Source: Gammaproteobacteria bacterium
GTDB taxonomy: Bacteria; Pseudomonadota; Gammaproteobacteria; Pseudomonadales; Azotimanducaceae
Length of the DNA: 51,455 nt
Direction of reading: 5' to 3'
Assembly: GCA_028821515.1 (NCBI GenBank)
Contig: JAPPGA010000067.1
Coordinates: 1-51,455, forward strand
Shown here: one piece after another, positions 44,009 through 51,455 of the stretch
Layout of the letters: each line of letters begins with the position of its first letter
Position numbering within the stretch: the first letter of the stretch is position 1
The notes under the pieces: model-generated
What the model saw: only the letters and a program-made list of their open reading frames with translations
Database searches by the model: none
Told to the model about the DNA's origin: nothing
Program-made: the position numbers and the translations under genes

Positions 44009-45140
44009 CCCCTTTCCTTCGGTCGCCAGCGACGCAGCGATCGACGTCAAGCAACACGGCGCTTCTCGCAAAGACGCTGCGTGGCGTGCCCAGCGCTTCC
44101 TTGAGGGCCAGGTCCCGGTCCCAGGGATTGTCGATCCTTGCCACGGTCTTCGCAGCAGACGCGCCGACGCGATCAAGATGGAAGTATGGCGACACCAACG
44201 GGAAGAACTGCAGGGGCCAATCCGTACCGTAGACGAGCCTGGCGTCCAGGCCCGGGACCGCAAGCGCCTTGCCGAGGAAGCCAAGTCGATTGACCTGCGT
44301 CAGGCTGGAAATGTCCGCGTACAGATTGGAGTAGCGTTCGAACATCGGCAGAATCCGCTCGAAATTGTCCTCTCCCTCGCTCGTTCCCGTTGTCCCGATG
44401 TGCGCGGCAATCACCGTGACGCCGATGGAGAGCGGCAGCGCCAATCGCTCGGGGTCTCCGAATTCGTCCCTGGCGCTTGCGAATGAGCGCTCCTGGCCGG
44501 CGTGACTCAGCAGGGGCAGGTCGAGCGCGACGAGTTCCTCGTAGAACGGCGCAATCGCCGGGTCCGCCGGATCGATGCGCATGGTATTTGGTATCCACTT
44601 GACCAGCATCGCCCCCTGCGCCCTGACCTCGCGTAACCGCGCCAGCGCATCGCGGCGATAGGGATTGACGCTGGCACCGAAGCAGAGGTTGCCGTGGCGG
44701 CGGGTCTCCCTGGCGACAAAGTCGTTGGGCACGTAGACCTGGGTCGCCTCCCGGTCCAGTTTTCCGTCGGCATCGACGACACCATCCAGCGCCAGAATCA
44801 CCGCCTTTTCGACGCGGCGCGATGCGGCCACCTGCGCGCTTATCCTCTCGATAACGATGGCATCGCCCCGGCTCTCCAGTTCTTCCAGGTCGACGCCGAA
44901 TGCGCCCAGGTAAAACGAGAAGCGAAAGTTCTCCCGCATCTCCCGATTGACGAATGCGCCACTGCCCCCGGCCCCGATGCCCGCCGTATGCACGTGCATG
45001 TCGAGGTAGCCGCCTTCCGACCCTGACGGGAGAGAGTCATCGACAGGGATTGCGATGTAGATACACACGACCATGAAGACAACTCCGATCAGCGCAGTGA
45101 CTACCCTGCGTCGGACCGTACTCAGGAACGCCCGTCTCAT
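44001..45140 (-). CDS. Membrane-anchored amidohydrolase_2 family protein
   Basis: A 379-residue TIM-barrel metal hydrolase. An N-terminal hydrophobic segment (about 14-32) would anchor it in the membrane, placing the enzyme in the periplasm. The ligands are present: DMHVHTAG with two His, LLSHAGQE, VIAAHIGTTG, and YGTDWPLQ with the catalytic Asp. The family includes decarboxylases and lactonases as well as amidases; the exact substrate is unknown. The ATG at 45140 has GAGG nearby. It shares an operon with the P-loop kinase at 43433 by overlap. It diverges from comF across about 105 bases, which contain a TATAAC that may be a -10 box. Confidence 0.82.
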   Translation of the reverse strand: MRRAFLSTVRRRVVTALIGVVFMVVCIYIAIPVDDSLPSGSEGGYLDMHVHTAGIGAGGSGAFVNREMRENFRFSFYLGAFGVDLEELESRGDAIVIERISAQVAASRRVEKAVILALDGVVDADGKLDREATQVYVPNDFVARETRRHGNLCFGASVNPYRRDALARLREVRAQGAMLVKWIPNTMRIDPADPAIAPFYEELVALDLPLLSHAGQERSFASARDEFGDPERLALPLSIGVTVIAAHIGTTGTSEGEDNFERILPMFERYSNLYADISSLTQVNRLGFLGKALAVPGLDARLVYGTDWPLQFFPLVSPYFHLDRVGASAAKTVARIDNPWDRDLALKEALGTPRSVFARSAVLLDVDRCVAGDRRKGDE

Positions 45141-45246
45141 GACCTCGGAAGTCTAGGCCAATAACGCACGCGCTCAATGGTGGATTTCGCGCAGCCCGGC
45201 TTCCCCGATCGCGCTATAACCCGCTACTCCACCAAGGGGCATTGTC

Positions 45247-45924
45247 GTGGCGTTGTGGAGACTTCTGCCTGGCATCTGTGTGCTATGCCAGGGCTACAGC
45301 AACGAGACCATGGATCTCTGCCGCGGGTGCGCGGCGGACCTTAAACCCAATGCCGGAGCCTGTCCCCGCTGCGCGATCCAGACGCCGGCACGCGGTGGCG
45401 ATTGTCCAGCCTGCGAGCTCGATCCACCGCCGTATGATCGAGCCGTGGTGCCATACCTCTATGTCCCACCCCTCACGCGGCTGATACATGGGCTGAAACG
45501 CGGCAATGGACTGATCGAAGCACGTATCCTGGCATCACTGATGAGCGAAATGTTGCTCCAGGACGACCCGCCCGACGTCATCGTGCCAGTGCCGCTCACC
45601 TATCGCCGGCGGGTGATCCGCGGCTTCAACCAGGCGGCCCTGCTCGCGGCCCAGATCGCCCGCACGGTGGGCGCACCCGTGGACTACCGGGGGCTGAAAC
45701 GCATCCGCCACACCGCGCCGCAGCAATCCCTCGACGCCGCCGCCCGCCGGCGCAACCAGTCAGGTGCCTACCGTGCCTGCCGCGAATTCAAGGGTAAGGA
45801 CGTTGCCGTCGTGGACGACGTGATGACGACAGGCGCGACCGCTGCTGAAGTCGCGGCGACGCTCCTAGATTCCGGTGCCGGAACCGTGCGCATCTGGGCC
45901 GCGGCCAGAACACCGCTGCGCTAA
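45247..45924 (+). CDS. comF: ComF-family phosphoribosyltransferase-like protein
   Basis: A 225-residue ComF/GntX-type protein. The N-terminus has a double zinc ribbon (CVLC, CRGC, CPRC, CPAC), and the C-terminal part has a type I phosphoribosyltransferase motif VAVVDDVMTTGATAAE with VPVPLTYRRRVIRGFNQAALLA upstream. In naturally transformable bacteria ComF is needed for uptake of DNA as single strand; in others (GntX) it has been linked to utilisation of extracellular DNA. No other competence gene is near. The GTG at 45247 is the first start codon and fits the family length. It is convergent with the acyltransferase; the 72-base gap shows no terminator. Confidence 0.88.
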   Translation: MALWRLLPGICVLCQGYSNETMDLCRGCAADLKPNAGACPRCAIQTPARGGDCPACELDPPPYDRAVVPYLYVPPLTRLIHGLKRGNGLIEARILASLMSEMLLQDDPPDVIVPVPLTYRRRVIRGFNQAALLAAQIARTVGAPVDYRGLKRIRHTAPQQSLDAAARRRNQSGAYRACREFKGKDVAVVDDVMTTGATAAEVAATLLDSGAGTVRIWAAARTPLR

Positions 45925-45996
45925 CAGCCTATAGAGTGATGGGTGGCCTTGGGCCGGGTTTCAACATGGCGCCCGACGGGGCGACAGGTTGTATGG

Positions 45997-47211
45997 TTAG
46001 GAATCCAGGAGACTCGCCGAGTCCTGCATTTCGCTCGTTCGCACCTCGTCGAGTTCCGGCAATTCGGCCCGGTCTGCCCTCGTCGGCGACTTCCGTGCCA
46101 GGTCGGGTTTCCGCGCGAGGTCGCGCTTGTGCCGCAACTGGTTCGCATACTGCATCAACACGAACTTGCGGTGCTCCCTGGGGCAGCCGTCGAGGGTCTT
46201 GTAGAAGGCCTTCCTTACCCGGGGATCCAGTTCTGCGCAGCCGTCCAGGGCGAGCACCTGCGTCGGATAGGTCTTCAGGCCCCCAACGATCATCCGGTCG
46301 ATGTGGTCAGCAAGGTCCTCCGCCTGCTCGAATGCGCCCTCTACCCGCGCGCCGAAGGACACGTGCACCCTCCCCTTGAAGCCAAAGATGCCCTTGGCCA
46401 TGCTGCGGATATCTTCTCCTTCGTTCTTGTCGTACTTTCCGTCGCGATCCATGAAGTAGAGTTCCTTGGCCTTGGTGCCGGCACAGGGATCGAGTTCATA
46501 GGAGATCGATACGGGCACGAGCGCAACCCGGTGAAGCCACTCGTCGAACGAACGGAATTCCTCCCGGTAGGCCAGCAGGAACATCTTGAACAGCGCCGGA
46601 TTGGACTGATCGACACCATCCTTGGCGCGTCCCTCACGCTGGGCAATCCAGACGGATTCCTCCGCCTCGAGGGCGGACCGAATGTAGCAGGAGGTCTTCA
46701 TCAGGGCGGCGAACTGCGCCTTCGCGCCCGTCTCCGCCCGTGCGATCGAAAAACTCTTGTTCAGCCGCATCAGGTCCATCGCCGTGCCGTTGGTAAAGAG
46801 ATTGTCACCGACACCGATCTGTGTGGTCTTCCGGCCAGACTGCCACAGGGCAAAGTTCATGAAGCCGGAATCAAGGGCGATATCGCGATGGTTGGAAACG
46901 AACAGATGCGGCTGGCTCGGATCTAGGGCATCCACCCCATCCCAGGTGAAACCCGAGGTCGTCCGGCGGATCAGCTTCTCGAAGTATGCGGTCAGCGCCA
47001 GTTGCAGCGAGTCCACCGAGTCAAGTTCACGCACCTGCCGGGTCAGGCCCATCTTGGTCGCCGCCAACGTCAGTCCCGGGGCCAACCGGTAGCACCACGG
47101 CGCGGCGAAACCCGCAATTCCCCGAAGTGCGTTTGGGTCCTCGACCAGACGGCTCAGTACCGCCGGTACCTCGTCGTCGCGATAGGGACGGATGTCGTCA
47201 AAAGCATCCAC
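45997..47211 (-). CDS. PlsC-type 1-acyl-glycerol-phosphate acyltransferase-like protein
   Basis: A 404-residue protein with a PlsC-like acyltransferase core. FVSNHRDIALDSGF supplies the catalytic His, but the His-to-Asp distance is H-x5-D rather than the textbook H-x4-D, unless the Asp directly after Arg is used. IAQREGRAKDG resembles the second block. A C-terminal charged tail holds a tandem DLARK repeat. A role in phospholipid or other lipid acylation is likely, but the substrate is unclear. The GTG at 47211 begins VDAFDDIRPYRDDEVP, a good start; upstream in-frame residues look non-coding. It is the last gene of a five-gene minus-strand string, 61 bases after the lipoprotein. Confidence 0.82.
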   Translation of the reverse strand: MDAFDDIRPYRDDEVPAVLSRLVEDPNALRGIAGFAAPWCYRLAPGLTLAATKMGLTRQVRELDSVDSLQLALTAYFEKLIRRTTSGFTWDGVDALDPSQPHLFVSNHRDIALDSGFMNFALWQSGRKTTQIGVGDNLFTNGTAMDLMRLNKSFSIARAETGAKAQFAALMKTSCYIRSALEAEESVWIAQREGRAKDGVDQSNPALFKMFLLAYREEFRSFDEWLHRVALVPVSISYELDPCAGTKAKELYFMDRDGKYDKNEGEDIRSMAKGIFGFKGRVHVSFGARVEGAFEQAEDLADHIDRMIVGGLKTYPTQVLALDGCAELDPRVRKAFYKTLDGCPREHRKFVLMQYANQLRHKRDLARKPDLARKSPTRADRAELPELDEVRTSEMQDSASLLDS

Positions 47212-47272
47212 AGGTCCCAAAGTTAACCCATAATGACAAGAGTTCCTAACGGTTTCCTCGATCAGAACGCGG

Positions 47273-48307
47273 CTACGGAGACAGGTCCACGATCCCCATG
47301 CGGTCGCCCGCGAAAGTACCCAGGTAGTAGATGCCGTCACGCTGCAACGCAACGGTAGCGCCGCCCATCGGGGCGCCTTCGTGCGCGATCATGACCTGTT
47401 CTGACAGGTCGTCGGGATCCAGCGCCACGATCTCGAAGGGCATGCCGCAGGCACCTTCGGGCACCGACATGCAGGCCAGCAACTCTCCGATCGAACCCGT
47501 GTGCGAGGCAACGAGCAGGCGCCCGTCCTCCGACCAGTAGCTGTTATCCAGGGGCTTCATGCTTCGCTCCGCCACGACGTCGCCCGTTGCGGCATCGATC
47601 TTGCGCGCGCCGGTGAACGTGTTGAGATATGCGAACCGCTCGCCGTCAGATTTCTCAATTCCGTTCGGAAACGCCGCGTCGCTTCCGGGCAGTTTGCTGA
47701 AACCAGTGGCCTGCGACCAGGCGTAGGCCCATCCCGTGTCGAATCCGAACTGCGCGCGAAGGAAAGCCCAGGTGTCGCTGCCCCGGTCGAACATCCGCGT
47801 CACCCAGAATCCGCCGTCCCGCAACACGACGACATCGTTGAGAAGCGCGCCTTCGGGAGCTTCGACACAGCCGCGCCAGGTCAATACGCCACCCCCGTCG
47901 ACTTCGAACAGTTCCACGGACTCCCTACCCCCGTGGTTGACCACCGCAAGCTGGTGACGGCCGTCCAAACGGGTCTCGAGGTCGATGCCGTGCGGCGAAA
48001 ACGCGTCGGGCAAGGCACATGCCGGGTCGCCCCATTCGGGCTCCATCCGGACCGATGGGTCAGGGAATAGCGCCGTCAGCATCCCACTCGGCGGCTCGTA
48101 CAGCACCAGGCTGCCCGGACTGCCTTCCATGCCGCCGAACTGGCTGACAATAATGCGACCGTCCGGGGACAGCACCATGTCCTCCGGGTTCTGAAACCGG
48201 CAGTCGACCTCAATGCCGAAGCCGCTCTCGCAACCCAGGATCGGGGTCAGGCTGTCACTCCCGCAGCCTGCCAGCAGCAGGACTGCCGCGATGTTAATAC
48301 TCCGCAT
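47273..48307 (-). CDS. SMP-30/gluconolactonase-like beta-propeller lipoprotein
   Basis: A 344-residue lipoprotein with lipobox LLLAGC (Cys15). The mature part reads as a six-bladed propeller of the SMP-30/gluconolactonase/LRE kind: NPEDMVLSPDGRIIVSQFGG, SPHGIDLETRLDGRHQLAVVNHGG, LLNDVVVLRDGGFWVTRMF, FPNGIEKSDGERFAYLNTF and SYWSEDGRLLVASHTG. Asn and Asp at these positions are typical metal ligands of the family. A lactonase or esterase activity is plausible but not proven. I prefer the ATG at 48307, which has GGAAG six bases upstream, over the one at 48313. It overlaps the end of the TonB-domain gene by 14 bases. Confidence 0.85.
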   Translation of the reverse strand: MRSINIAAVLLLAGCGSDSLTPILGCESGFGIEVDCRFQNPEDMVLSPDGRIIVSQFGGMEGSPGSLVLYEPPSGMLTALFPDPSVRMEPEWGDPACALPDAFSPHGIDLETRLDGRHQLAVVNHGGRESVELFEVDGGGVLTWRGCVEAPEGALLNDVVVLRDGGFWVTRMFDRGSDTWAFLRAQFGFDTGWAYAWSQATGFSKLPGSDAAFPNGIEKSDGERFAYLNTFTGARKIDAATGDVVAERSMKPLDNSYWSEDGRLLVASHTGSIGELLACMSVPEGACGMPFEIVALDPDDLSEQVMIAHEGAPMGGATVALQRDGIYYLGTFAGDRMGIVDLSP

Positions 48308-48674
48308 GGTCATCTTCCGAGAGTCTGAATCGCAAGGTGCTCACGAGTGCCAGCGTTTCGACGGGTCTACCGCCCACCGTCGCGGCACGGAAACGCCACT
48401 GGACGATGGACGCGAGCGCGGCTTCCTCGAAAATACCCTCGGGGTCCGCCTCCACGACTTCGGCGTTGGCCACCATGCCTTCGGTGGTAACGTCGTAGCG
48501 CACGACCACATAGCCTTCGATTCCTTCGGCTTTCGCGGCGGGCGGGTAGACCATGTCCGCGCCCGACAGGAACTGCACCGGCGAAGACGTCGCGCAAGCC
48601 GCCAGCAATACTGGGAGAAGGCTCGCCGGGAGGCCCAAGAGGCACTTGGGGTGGCGGTGCCGCAACCACTGCAT
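48294..48674 (-). CDS. TonB C-terminal-domain lipoprotein
   Basis: A 126-residue protein: a signal peptide ending in a lipobox LLAAC (Cys27), then a short linker and one TonB C-terminal domain (GIEGYVVVRYDVTTEGMVANAEVVEADP, FEEAALASIVQWRFRAATVGGRPVE). Lipidation would place it on a membrane leaflet facing the periplasm. There is no inner-membrane anchor helix and no Pro-rich spacer, so it is not a classical TonB. The ATG at 48674 shares one base with the stop of the GH20 gene; a GTG at 48683 is a less likely start. It may be a receptor-binding or envelope-assembly part of this operon. Confidence 0.85.
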   Translation of the reverse strand: MQWLRHRHPKCLLGLPASLLPVLLAACATSSPVQFLSGADMVYPPAAKAEGIEGYVVVRYDVTTEGMVANAEVVEADPEGIFEEAALASIVQWRFRAATVGGRPVETLALVSTLRFRLSEDDHAEY

Positions 48675-50608
48675 CACGTACACCCCACCCTCCGCGAGAA
48701 CCGCTCAGCAAGATGCCGGGCCACGGGCAGCACGTACTCCCCATGAGGTTCGAGGGCCCTATCCGGGACCCGCGCTTCGCGCCCACAAAGGTGGGCGTCG
48801 AGTTGTTCGGCCAAGTCAAAGAGCGCTTCGGAAACACTCGCCAACTCGTCGACGATAACGTGCCCCGAACACCGCACCACCTGTTCGCGCTGACTTCGCC
48901 ATCCGTCGGTAACTTTCCGCAATCGATCCGCATCGTGAAGATCAGCCACGCGACGGGCCGCGAGACTCTCCGGGGGAATGAAGTCGATTACGCGGTCGAG
49001 GGGCGTATCCGCATCGTAGGGCCGCTCAGCGCCGGTCGCGACGGGCCTCGAACCCCCCAGCAGGCGCGCGTACCACTTGACCGGTTCGAGCATTTCCAGC
49101 AACGGCAACAAGCCAGCGGCGTCCTCCCGCGACAGTCCGGATTGCATCAACCGTTCCCGCAAGCCTTTGGCTGGATCGAAAACTCCCAGGCGTCCAAGGG
49201 TTTCGTGCGTAGCCTCCAACCGGCGATACATGTCACCTGTGTTGCGCACTTCCGCCGGAGACCAGAAACGTTCGGCAATCGCGGGCATTCGGCTCCACAG
49301 TCTGGTGTCGAGGAGTTCATCGGTCACCAGTTCGGTCCAGAGGCATGCCTCTCCTCCCAGTACACGCCCCCCGCCCACGCCGCTCACGTCGCCGGACTCG
49401 AGGTCCCAGGATCGCGAGAGTGCGAGTACGCCGGCGCGCACATGCGCAAGCCGTGGATCCCGGGTCAGGTCCGCGCCGGCATCGGTGGCCGGGTCGAACG
49501 CATAGTGCAGGTCAGCCGGATACAGGAGGTCGAGGTAGTACGGCGCCGAATGTACCGTGTCGAAGCCTCCGCGAAGCGCCCGGTTGCGCGCACCCCCGCC
49601 ACGCCAGCTCTGGATGACGACACTCCGGGACAGATCCGGCTGGATGACTTCGTCCCAGGCGACCGGAGACTTGCCGAGACCGTGCAGGATGTCTGCCATC
49701 CGCAGGTTGATTGCAGCTTGCACCGCGCGCGCATCCCGACCCACGGGCAGCGTGACTTCATCGCCACCGAAATGCGCGTGCGAATCGGGAAAGACCTGCG
49801 CAAGCTCGCCAAAGAGCGTGGCCACGGCACGCATGGCTTCCCGGCTGTCCGGGTCCAGGCAGCATGCATGGACGCCGAAACGCCTGCTGACCGCCGATAC
49901 CGGTTCGCCGAGGCCCCATTCAGGATGTGCCGCCAGCCAACTCGAGGTGTGTCCCGGCACGTCCAGTTCCGGAACTACGCGGATGCCGCGAGCGGATGCA
50001 TGTCGGACCAGGGCGCGCAGTTCATCCCCAGAGTAGCGATCACGGGGGTCGGCGAGTTCAGGATAGGCGTCTCCCAGGAACCGAAAACCCTGGTCGTCGC
50101 TCAGGTGCAGGTGCAGGACGTTGAGCTTGTAGAACTCCATCACGTCGAGCGTCCGCTTCAACGTGCCGATGGAGATGAAATGCCGGACCGTGTCGATCAT
50201 CAGGCCGCGCCAGGCGAACCTCGGCGCGTCATCGATCTCGCAATGCGGAAAGCAAGGGGCCTGGCCATTGCGACAGACCAGTTGGGCGAGAGTCGCAAGT
50301 GCGCGCAGCACGCCCCACTCTGCGGGAGCCTCGATGCGGATGCGCCCTGCGGAGATGTCCATTCGATAACGCTCGTCGTCTCCGAGCGCCGGATGCTCGG
50401 AGGCAGGACCGGAGACGATATCGAGCCGTACCCGATGCCGCGCCGATGCGCCACCCGGCGAACCTCCCGCTATCGACGCAAGCCGGCGCTCGAAACGCCC
50501 CACCGCCGCCGCCAGCCTCGGCGTGTCCGCGCCTTTCGTTTCGAGCCTTCCCACGGGCGTGTGTCCATTGCCGGAACGCAGTTCCCGAGGCAGGGGCATC
50601 AGGTTCAT
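48674..50608 (-). CDS. GH20 beta-N-acetylhexosaminidase
   Basis: A 644-residue glycoside hydrolase family 20 enzyme that removes terminal GlcNAc or GalNAc. A GH20b-like N-domain (about 15-125) is followed by the catalytic barrel: FAWRGLMIDTVRHF, LNVLHLHLSDDQGFR, VVPELDVPGH and HFGGDEV with the catalytic Asp283-Glu284 pair. No signal peptide is visible, so the enzyme is probably cytoplasmic, unlike most bacterial GH20 proteins. The ATG at 50608 overlaps the stop of the GATase gene as ATGA, and the stop abuts the TonB-domain gene. It may recycle imported amino-sugar oligomers (chitin or peptidoglycan fragments). Confidence 0.92.
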   Translation of the reverse strand: MNLMPLPRELRSGNGHTPVGRLETKGADTPRLAAAVGRFERRLASIAGGSPGGASARHRVRLDIVSGPASEHPALGDDERYRMDISAGRIRIEAPAEWGVLRALATLAQLVCRNGQAPCFPHCEIDDAPRFAWRGLMIDTVRHFISIGTLKRTLDVMEFYKLNVLHLHLSDDQGFRFLGDAYPELADPRDRYSGDELRALVRHASARGIRVVPELDVPGHTSSWLAAHPEWGLGEPVSAVSRRFGVHACCLDPDSREAMRAVATLFGELAQVFPDSHAHFGGDEVTLPVGRDARAVQAAINLRMADILHGLGKSPVAWDEVIQPDLSRSVVIQSWRGGGARNRALRGGFDTVHSAPYYLDLLYPADLHYAFDPATDAGADLTRDPRLAHVRAGVLALSRSWDLESGDVSGVGGGRVLGGEACLWTELVTDELLDTRLWSRMPAIAERFWSPAEVRNTGDMYRRLEATHETLGRLGVFDPAKGLRERLMQSGLSREDAAGLLPLLEMLEPVKWYARLLGGSRPVATGAERPYDADTPLDRVIDFIPPESLAARRVADLHDADRLRKVTDGWRSQREQVVRCSGHVIVDELASVSEALFDLAEQLDAHLCGREARVPDRALEPHGEYVLPVARHLAERFSRRVGCT

Positions 50609-51321
50609 CGGCAAGCCACGCGCTTCAGGTTTCCATAGAGGCTGCGGCAGTCGTCCCCGAAGGTCTCAAGTCGTTCGGCGACATCGCCCCGCAGCACGGC
50701 AAGCGCATCCTCGCCCATGGCGCGACGAAGCGCCGACGCATAGACCGGGATCGCGGCCCAATCATTCACCGTGTCGCCGGTGATCTCGACATGGTATTGC
50801 AGCCCGTAAGCGTGGGTGCCGAACCGAAACGCCTGCACCGCGCAGCGCTCCGAGCGCGCCAGCACCGTTGCCTGCCCGGGCAACCGGGAGACCTCCGCTC
50901 CGTGCCATTGAAGCACCGTCAACGGAGAAGCCATGCCGCGAAACAACGGGTCCGCCTCTCCGTCGGAGGTGAGTTCCACCGTCATGACGCCGACTTCAGG
51001 GAATCCTCCGACCACCACGTCACCGCCCAGCGCGGCTGCGAGAAGCTGGTGTCCCAGGCAAATGCCCAGAAACGGGCGTTGCATTTCGACGACGAACCGC
51101 CTGATCGCCGCCTTCTCGTCGACGAGCCAGAGGTGTTCGGACTCCTGCCAGACATCCTGGGGGCCGCCCATGACGAGCATCAGTTCGTATGGCGCGAGAT
51201 CAGGGATCGAGTCGCCGCGGTCAAGTTCAACGACGTCCCAGGGGTAACCGTCCTCGCGAAAGAGGTCCCGAAACATCCCGGGATGCTCTACCTTGGCATG
51301 TTGGAACACGACGATTCTCAT
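50605..51321 (-). CDS. Type 1 glutamine amidotransferase-like protein
   Basis: A 238-residue class I GATase domain protein. It has the oxyanion and nucleophile motif GICLGHQLLA with Cys88 and a His177-x-Glu179 dyad in LQYHVEI. MVMGGPQDVW is the typical oxyanion strand. As a stand-alone domain it resembles GMP-synthase-like proteins (YfeJ type) that hydrolyse glutamine or gamma-glutamyl compounds. The target is unknown. The ATG at 51321 has AGGG five bases upstream and fits the family start MRIVVFQH. It is the first gene of the operon that runs to 45997. About 80 bases upstream lies the 24-bp repeat pair at 51404-51451. Confidence 0.88.
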   Translation of the reverse strand: MRIVVFQHAKVEHPGMFRDLFREDGYPWDVVELDRGDSIPDLAPYELMLVMGGPQDVWQESEHLWLVDEKAAIRRFVVEMQRPFLGICLGHQLLAAALGGDVVVGGFPEVGVMTVELTSDGEADPLFRGMASPLTVLQWHGAEVSRLPGQATVLARSERCAVQAFRFGTHAYGLQYHVEITGDTVNDWAAIPVYASALRRAMGEDALAVLRGDVAERLETFGDDCRSLYGNLKRVACR

Positions 51322-51403
51322 GGCCCTGTCGGCGTCGGCGGTGACCGCAGTCTGCCATAGACCGCGGCGGATGCGTTCAGGCCCTCGAAGTGCCCACACC
51401 TGT

Positions 51404-51451
51404 TGAGAACAAATAAAGTGTCCGCTTCAAGAACAGATGAAGTGTCCGGTT
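51404..51451 (-). repeat. Two tandem 24-bp repeats, IS-end-like, inverted copy
   Basis: On the minus strand, units start at 51451 and 51427, with AACCGGACACTTCAT and AAGCGGACACTTTAT. The period is 24 bp and the first eight or nine bases match the units at 2068-2139. The pair reads inward, so it is inverted relative to the left array. More units may lie beyond the window edge. Confidence 0.7.
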
Positions 51452-51455
51452 AACT

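Noticed and set aside
48713-50638. Long plus-strand open frame opposite GH20
   Set aside because: GH20 is certain from its catalytic motif; the antisense frame has no domain.

Overview
The window looks like a chromosomal segment of a GC-rich gammaproteobacterium. Hand counts of single 60-base lines give about 62-70 % G+C in housekeeping genes. The best lineage evidence is gene order: lptD-surA-rsmA-apaG-apaH on one strand, diverging from amgK-murU, which is the arrangement known from Pseudomonas and relatives. tsaD-folB and rpe-gph-trpE also fit. Many TonB-dependent transport genes, PhyH-type oxygenases, a sulfatase and beta-propeller proteins suggest a marine or host-associated heterotroph (inference).

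Layout. 0.1-1.9 kb: a glycosyltransferase-like/sulfotransferase fusion (-). 1.9-2.3 kb: a non-coding stretch with three 24-bp repeats resembling insertion-sequence ends. 2.3-11.2 kb: housekeeping genes tsaD-folB (+), then apaH, apaG, rsmA, surA, lptD (-), then amgK-murU (+). pdxA, usually between surA and rsmA, is absent. 11.3-32 kb: an accessory region with two TonB-dependent receptors, each ended by the same hairpin terminator and followed by a small gene (an unknown protein; a PhyH dioxygenase). After these come two YejA-like solute-binding proteins around a nitroreductase, a GH43/GH32-like propeller protein, a sulfatase-PhyH pair, a TPR lipoprotein-CRTAC1 pair, a third PhyH and a periplasmic TonB-C-terminal-domain protein. 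32-36 kb: rpe-gph-trpE. 36-45 kb: a TolB-propeller/amidohydrolase fusion, an F420-type LLM oxidoreductase, a PPi-type phosphofructokinase, a small membrane protein with mpl, and an amidohydrolase with a P-loop kinase. 45.2-51.3 kb: comF, then a tight minus-strand operon of GATase, GH20 hexosaminidase, TonB-domain lipoprotein, propeller lipoprotein and PlsC-like acyltransferase. The right edge carries two more 24-bp repeats like those at 2.1 kb, in inverted orientation.

How the genes work together. LptD and SurA serve outer-membrane biogenesis. AmgK, MurU and Mpl are three parts of peptidoglycan salvage, and the GH20 enzyme may add amino-sugar release. The 11-32 kb region is the best candidate for something undescribed: an uptake-and-oxidation locus with outer-membrane receptors, periplasmic binding proteins, a sulfatase, a carbohydrate-active propeller and three different Fe(II)/2-oxoglutarate oxygenases. 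Its substrate cannot be read from sequence. Two genes (an LLM oxidoreductase and a binding protein) lack a good ATG and have an ATC codon at ideal distance from a Shine-Dalgarno sequence.

No tRNA, rRNA, CRISPR array, intact transposase or prophage was seen.
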